Source of the DNA: Onchidella celtica
Lineage: Eukaryota; Mollusca; Gastropoda; Systellommatophora; Onchidiidae
Direction of reading: 5' to 3'
DNA: 64,000 bases
Assembly (NCBI GenBank): GCA_963931925.1
Contig: OZ007581.1
Span: 14,164,322 to 14,228,321 of the forward strand
The notes under the pieces were generated by a model. It ran no database searches. It was not told the origin of the DNA and saw nothing but the letters and a program-made list of their open reading frames with translations. Below are positions 58,705 to 64,000 of this stretch, in pieces. Both the position numbers and the translations under genes were made by a program. Position 1 is the first letter of the stretch; each line of letters starts with the position of its first letter.

Positions 58705-58821
58705 TTCACGATGTCCGCTCTGCCAGTTGGGCACGAAGAATCCTATGGTACACAAGATGGCGGAAATGACAAAACCTATAAAAGCAATTCTCCGAGCTGT
58801 GACATATTTTTTCACAGTCAT
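58705..58821 (-). CDS. First coding exon of a tetraspan (claudin/PMP22-like) membrane protein
   Basis: From ATG at 58821 the minus strand encodes 39 codons starting MTVKKYVTARR and ends phase 0 at GAA|GTGAGTAC. The protein begins with a short basic cytoplasmic tail. A membrane segment (RIAFIGFVISAILCTIGFFV) and VPNWQSGHRE follow, with the extracellular Trp that follows TM1 in claudin/PMP22-type proteins. Later exons must lie at lower coordinates; 53515-53736 is one candidate. TM2-TM4 were not found. The window gives only this N-terminus, so the exact family is inference. A long GATA microsatellite starts about 48 bases upstream of the ATG. Confidence 0.65.
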
Positions 58822-58869
58822 GGTGTAACTGAATCAGGCAGACCGCAATCTTCACATGGAAATCTCTGA

Positions 58870-59093
58870 TAGATAGGTAGGTAGATAGATAGGTAGATAG
58901 GTAGATAGCTAGATAGCTAGATAGCTAGATAGCTAGCTAGATAGCTAGCTAGATAGCTAGCTAGATAGCTAGATAGATAGCTAGATAGATAGCTAGATAG
59001 ATAGCTAGATAGATAGCTAGATAGATAGCTAGATAGATAGCTAGATAGATAGCTAGCTAGATAGCTAGCTAGATAGCTAGATAGCTAGATAGC

Positions 59094-59158
<65 letters not shown>

Positions 59159-59302
59159 GGACAGACGGACAGACGGACAGACGGACGGACGGACGGACGG
59201 ACGGATGGATGGATGGATGGGTGGGTGGGTGGGTGGGTGGGTAGATAGGTAGGTAGGTAGGTAGGTAGGTAGGTAGGTAGGTAGGTAGATAGATAGATAG
59301 GA
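58870..59302. repeat. Compound tetranucleotide microsatellite upstream of the tetraspan-like exon
   Basis: Successive blocks of TAGA/TAGC, GACA, GACG, GATG, GGTG and GTAG make up about 430 bases. Reading frames across it give repetitive Tyr-Leu-Ser-Ile or Pro-Thr peptides only. Confidence 0.97.
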
Positions 59303-60248
59303 CTTCAAACACATGACGATTATTTTGAAAGACCATAATTCTATGTACAAGGACACCTTTTTTTTTCAACATGTGTTATACCATTTCGTTTAGCCATAGC
59401 CGAGTTATTGTGTGGATTTCCTAATGCAAACGAGCTTCCCGCTTGTTTACTTGAAATTTCCGCTTGATAGCTGCCCAAAAGATTGCGTGCCATGGGCACA
59501 AGAAAAGATATAATAAAATATGTGGGCGAATAACGGGCCTGATAAGGTCAGGCGTTTCTGCAAGTTAAAGGGGAAAATCACTTGCTGTGTAGGCCTACGC
59601 CTGTTTACATTTCCTCAGTTCATTTTGAATTCTGTGCACTCCGAGTTTTAACTGAATAAGGTAAGTTTCTTTTCACCTGCTAAATTTAAAAGAAAGGTAA
59701 TCAAATTAATTCTGTTATGTTGTATTTTCTTGATCTTTTTGTTGTTCTTGTCATTATTGTTTAATGAGTGCATTATTCCTTTGCTATGAACATACATTGC
59801 TGAAGGGCATAACACCATAGAACGAAGATAACTAGAAGTTCTGTTTCTAAAAATTAGTAAAAAAAGAAATACAATCATATATTATAGTTTGAAACTATCA
59901 CTGTTTTGCAGCACTTCTGTAGGTATTTAGGGCAATGATAATGGCCTTGTCAGGAAACCGCCCTTACAAAGGAAAAATATTGTTTAACTTGTAATGCATT
60001 TCTTATCTGACATACAATCTAGCTATACAAATGGGCATTTGAATCATTGCACTCCTTCGTATTCAACAGAATGGAAATAATACAAATCTTACAAGGAGTT
60101 CCCAGAATAGTTGTCAAAGTAAGAACTGCTTTCTGCGGCTCCTCTAAAACATTAATTTGTACATTATATTTCATGATAGAGCCAGCGACATCTCCCTTAG
60201 TTTTCTTCGCCAACTACTATGTAATCTCAAAATAAATTTAATCCATAT
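59303..60248. other. Anonymous AT-rich spacer
   Basis: No gene is supported. The last five bases before the LTR, CATAT at 60244-60248, are its target-site duplication. Confidence 0.5.
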
Positions 60249-61415
60249 TGTCACAAATCCCAGACTGGGAGATGTAATAAGTTATGACCGGACAACAATC
60301 ACGAACGACAAGTATAACACTTAACAGAACAACACATCAGACTCACACATTTATTAAACATAATTATACAGATAATAGCGCAATTACATACATTATATTA
60401 TTGAATTTAACTGCCGTACAACGGCCTTATTCCCACATGCACTCTTCCTCGGATCCACAACCCGGTAGTTACTTCCTAAAGACACTTCGGCCTCAGCCTC
60501 TCCCCTCAGGGTCTTAATAGCACATTAATAATTCACTGGCACCGCAGTCTCTCAATATCACCTTCCTATTGCCATAACACCTTAGCATTCCACTAGCACC
60601 TCAGCAGGGCAATAGCACATTATCATTTCAATAGCCCATCAACATGGCAATAGTACATTATCATTTCACTTAGCACATTCACGCTCATATCTACGTCCCT
60701 GTCCGTGGCCTGACTGCCACGACTTTATGTGCCTCTACTGTCCTGCACCGACAGCCTCACTCTTGGCCTATGTGTGGCCTCCGGCCCTATACTGGCCTAT
60801 CCCCTGTGCTCACCGAGGTGGCTCTTCGGCCCGTCCCCGACACCTACAAGAATAACATTACATTGGTATAATACCATACCATTTCTATTCACTCCACCTC
60901 TCCTTACAACCCATGAAGCGTACACACAATAGTTCACATTTCACTCACCAAACATCTTACGGTAACACACCTCCATCGGATTACACAATACTCACTCTCG
61001 CTACAAATCCATGAACTCAACTTTCATCTATCGCTCATGGCGCACATTGCTATATCCAATATCAAGGACTTCCACATTCCTCACATATACTTATTTACAT
61101 CATGGTAATAGACGAATATAATACATCAATCATAATTATCAATCATCGTTTCACCTACCAGTCATCACTGGAATAACACTACTCCCAAGTCTTCCGACTG
61201 CTCTCCTTATGTTCGCCCTCTGGGGCTTTCTCTTGCGTCCGCTTTCTAAGGACGTCTTAGTGTGCAGTGATAGTAATACAGCGCCCTCGCCTCATTCAGA
61301 CCCCCACCACTCATAACATGCACGCTTTTCCTTACTTGTCTACGTGCGTTAATTTTACTCTCCTCCTTTCCCCCCGTAATTATTAACTATCGCTCACTCC
61401 ACTCGTGACACATAT
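60244..61415 (-). mobile_element. Solo LTR (1162 bp) with 5-bp target-site duplication
   Basis: The LTR (60249-61410) starts TGTCACAAATCCCAGACTGG and ends CCACTCGTGACA on the + strand, so it has TG...CA termini within a TGTCAC/GTGACA inverted pair. It is flanked by CATAT on both sides (60244-60248 and 61411-61415). Minus orientation is suggested by AATAAA on that strand (complement at 60350-60355). No primer-binding site, polypurine tract or gag-pol sequence adjoins it, so internal DNA was probably lost by LTR-LTR recombination. Confidence 0.85.
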
Positions 61416-62129
61416 CTTAGTTCTAACGTTTGTCTTTAACTCGGACGTTAATCTAAAATCCTCTGTCAGTCAATATCAATCCGAATGAAACCTGCCGCCC
61501 AGCATTCTGGAATAGCTGATGATGCGAAAAACACTGTGGACACTGACCTGCTATAAGAAGACTTGGCTTCCTGTTTGTTCGCGAAAAACGTACATGTAGG
61601 AGAGGAGGTCTGGGAAGTATAGGAATGCTTTTCAATTATCATCATTCAATTGAAGAAACGTTTTCATTGGTGAATTTTTTAAAATTTAATATTATTTAAA
61701 CGAACTGAGTTGTGGGATTATATTTATGAATATGGAAAATAAGCTATGTATCTCATGAGACAATCAAGCTGACAGTGCAAAATGTCATTAATTATTAAGT
61801 TTTGGAACACCAGAATCTTTTCGTGAATATTCACCATTCAAAAGGCCGTACGCTTGTACGGGGGTGGGGTGTGGAGGGGGGGGGGTGAAACCAAGCGTAT
61901 GAAAAGTCTACATGGGGGAGGGGAGGTGGTGGGGTGGACATAAATTCTCAAAATCCAGCACACATACTTCTTCATCGCACTAAGCTCTGTAACTAGTTAC
62001 ATGATATAAGCTACCTTGTCAGCATGTACCTGCTCCTATCCCAGAAAAAAAAGAAAAGGTCTTATGAATACATTTCAAGCGGCATTCAGTATCCAGGAAG
62101 TAGAACTGATATTATTGTATGGGGTTTTA
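61416..62129. other. Anonymous spacer with G-rich patch
   Basis: A G-rich patch at about 61858-61935 with AAGCGTATGAAAAGTC resembles 17770-17850. No gene is seen. Confidence 0.4.
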
Positions 62130-62402
62130 TTCAGGTGGTAAACCTGTAGATCCTGTTTTGTGGACATACTCGCTGCGTGTCTGCAACCAGCGAGTGGCAC
62201 ACCGTCTGTTTAACGACCGGTTTTTCTTCAATAGTAGAGGTGACAACTCAGACATACATTCCCCAATAAAGGTTCTAAAATGATATTCTTCTGATCCGTT
62301 ATCAGCTCTGTACTCGTAACAAAGACGTACGAATTGCGCTACTAACATTTCATGTTTATGTAGGGAAGGCGATGTCATATTCCTCAATACTCGGGCTATA
62401 CA
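62127..62402 (-). CDS. Hypothetical terminal exon, uncertain
   Basis: The minus strand is open from about 62402 to a TGA overlapping AATAAA (CCTGAATAAAACC, 62121-62132). Residues include NMTSPSLHKHEMLVAQFVRL, then CYEYRADNGSEEYHFRTF, and end HKTGSTGLPPE. A possible acceptor is CTGAATACTGTATAG just upstream. No family is recognised. The open length and the adjacent polyadenylation signal are suggestive only. Confidence 0.25.
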   Translation of the reverse strand, partial: CIARVLRNMTSPSLHKHEMLVAQFVRLCYEYRADNGSEEYHFRTFIGECMSELSPLLLKKNRSLNRRCATRWLQTRSEYVHKTGSTGLPPE

Positions 62403-62471
62403 GTATTCAGAGTCAGGACAGACAATAAACGTTAGGTAATTGATCACACTTACACACTTACGCACGCACAC

Positions 62472-63907
62472 TTACACACACACACATTTTGCAGCTACCA
62501 TCAAGGTTTCTGAAATACGTTTGGCATAAGGGCTCGATTTACAGTCCAAAGCAAAAAACTCCAGTCAGCTAAGGTTTTCAAGGACAACAAACCAAGGGGT
62601 TTCTCGTTTTGAATATTTATTGCTACGACATTTTCTGTTCAAGAAACCTACACCTAGCCTACTTCAGAATAAACAGTTGTGAATATGGGATTAGCTTCTT
62701 GAAAGTGGCCAACTCTAGCCGAAAATGGAAAGAGAAACATATTTATATAAGAGGCGAAAAGTCCTAGCATGTCACTGTAGTAGGCTAGTAAGAAACTCAA
62801 CAATTCAGTGTTGATACGAAATTCTGTCCTGAAACTCTGAGGTACACGTATTGCATGGAGTAAATGTAAATTCTACACTTTGTATTGTTTCGAGGTTACA
62901 TGGGTTTGCTGGCATTACCAACATTTCAGTGTATGAAAGCAAGCCATAAATTACAGGAGAAAGAACTTGCTTGCTAAGCATCGACGGAATACAAAGGCCC
63001 CGGATAATGCAGTCAGGCTTTCTGCATTTTTAGAAATAAAGTACAATTCATAATAACTTTTTTTTCTTTTTTTATTAAAGGGAAAGAACCCCGGAAAAGA
63101 CACGAGCGTTAGGAGGCAAAGCTGTAGTTTCCCTTAAGAATCACTCCATTTTCCTTTTCTTCTTCATTTTGACTACCCTTAATCTTCGCTTTTGCCTATT
63201 ACTGAGAACAAGACCAACGAACGCAGAAGCTGGATCAACGAAAAGAATAATCAAGAAGCAAGGATAGAGGGCCAATATTCTGGTTTGATAGGGGGTCGGG
63301 AGGCTCCCTAAACCAACAATTAAAAAAAACAAAATCTATCCCCTAATAAACTCTGTGACCTCCTAATAGTTAATACCAATTCGAATTAAACGAGCGCATA
63401 CTGTATGTGTGGAGAGTTTGTGCTTGATCTTGGGTTTTACAGATAGACGATAAGTGATGTATTTGTGGATGCTGCTGTAACAACTACATTTTTACCACTA
63501 TAAAGAGAGAAGTAACGCTTTTGTTGTCTGGCTGTCAAATGAGCGTTCCATGTCTCTATCCAAGATTTCCATAGGCCATTTGTTCAGGGCGGTGTAGCCC
63601 TCTGTGTATTCATGACATGTCACATTTCATTGTTTAAAGAAGATAATTTTGCACACTTTTAGAATATTTAAGATAGTCCAGCGTTATTTTACAAATTATT
63701 TTTAAGAAATGAGGAGCGACACCAGCAACAGCCGAGTAATCATTCTGAATTTATTTTATTGGTTTTCTCATAGTGTTTTATTCGTTAATCGTTGAAGTTT
63801 TCACATCCGAAAGATGGTTACTTATTTCATTATTTACTTATTTATTTATTTGTTCTGGGGCCTTGTCACATTTTAAAATCATTTTACTAAATTATTTCAT
63901 CTTACAG
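62472..63907. other. Upstream flank or intron of the right-end gene
   Basis: AT-rich sequence ends in ATTATTTCATCTTACAG, a 3' splice-site motif at 63907. No other feature is supported. Confidence 0.4.
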
Positions 63908-64000
63908 ATCCATACATCTAGGGAAGAAATGTTTAGCGGACACTGGAGAACCTTTCTTGCGGTCTGGATCACCTGCCTGGCGGAGATTCATGGAAATGTG
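63908..64000 (+). CDS. First coding exon of a secreted or membrane protein, cut by the window end
   Basis: After the acceptor TTTCATCTTACAG, ATG at 63929 opens a frame of 24 codons to the edge: MFSGHWRTFLAVWITCLAEI and then HGNV. It has a short polar/basic start, a hydrophobic core (FLAVWITCLA) and small residues near IHG, as in a signal peptide. The start context AGAAATG has a purine at -3. Everything after the signal sequence lies outside the window, so the product cannot be named. Confidence 0.5.
   Translation, partial: MHTSREEMFSGHWRTFLAVWITCLAEIHGNV

Noticed and set aside
59085-59372. Open frames of Tyr-Leu-Pro-Thr repeats on the minus strand
   Set aside because: Same artefact, from the compound tetranucleotide array.
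63141-63332. Hydrophobic minus-strand open frame
   Set aside because: Composition is explained by AT/AG-rich sequence; it has no family motifs or splice signals.

Overview
This is a eukaryotic nuclear window with interrupted genes, AT-rich introns, tRNA-derived SINEs, non-LTR retrotransposon remnants, many short inverted-repeat (MITE-like) elements and long tetranucleotide microsatellites. The style suggests an invertebrate, most likely a mollusc or other lophotrochozoan. That is inference, because no species-diagnostic gene is present.

One gene can be built completely: a six-coding-exon arrestin-domain (alpha-arrestin/ARRDC-like) gene on the + strand, 20391-31449, 561 codons, with GT-AG introns at every junction. 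Its introns are densely loaded. Intron 1 holds two inverted copies of a palindromic MITE and a LINE 3' end. Intron 2 holds a MITE beginning 55 nt after exon 2. Intron 3 holds a P-like element with a THAP-like start, a palindromic MITE and a minus-strand LINE end. Intron 4 holds a SINE inserted into an older repeat plus a hairpin element. Intron 5 holds a MITE ending 52 nt before the last exon. A five-copy, 60-bp minisatellite follows the stop codon.

The left 20 kb has no recognisable host gene. It contains microsatellites, SINE and LINE fragments, two copies of a roughly 335-bp MITE, and a dispersed repeat here called DR1 that is tandemly amplified at 11.2-12.0 kb. The middle (32-50 kb) is AT-rich and mostly anonymous. 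It holds further MITEs, LINE and transposase fragments, very long poly-G/poly-C tracts, and two blocks (44.9-45.7 and 47.2-47.9 kb) of a pyrimidine-rich repeat whose units each fold into a GGAGGGGA/TCCCCTCC hairpin.

On the minus strand at 50.3-53.7 kb lie five tandem exon-like units of 203-222 nt. Each has a strong branch/pyrimidine-tract acceptor and a GT donor, but only the 5'-most one is open in reading frame. Further upstream on the same strand (58705-58821) is a clear first coding exon of a tetraspan (claudin/PMP22-like) membrane protein; both that exon's donor and the open unit are phase 0, so they could belong to one gene. The right end carries a complete 1.16-kb solo LTR with a perfect 5-bp target duplication, and the first coding exon of a secreted or membrane protein (63908 to the window end).
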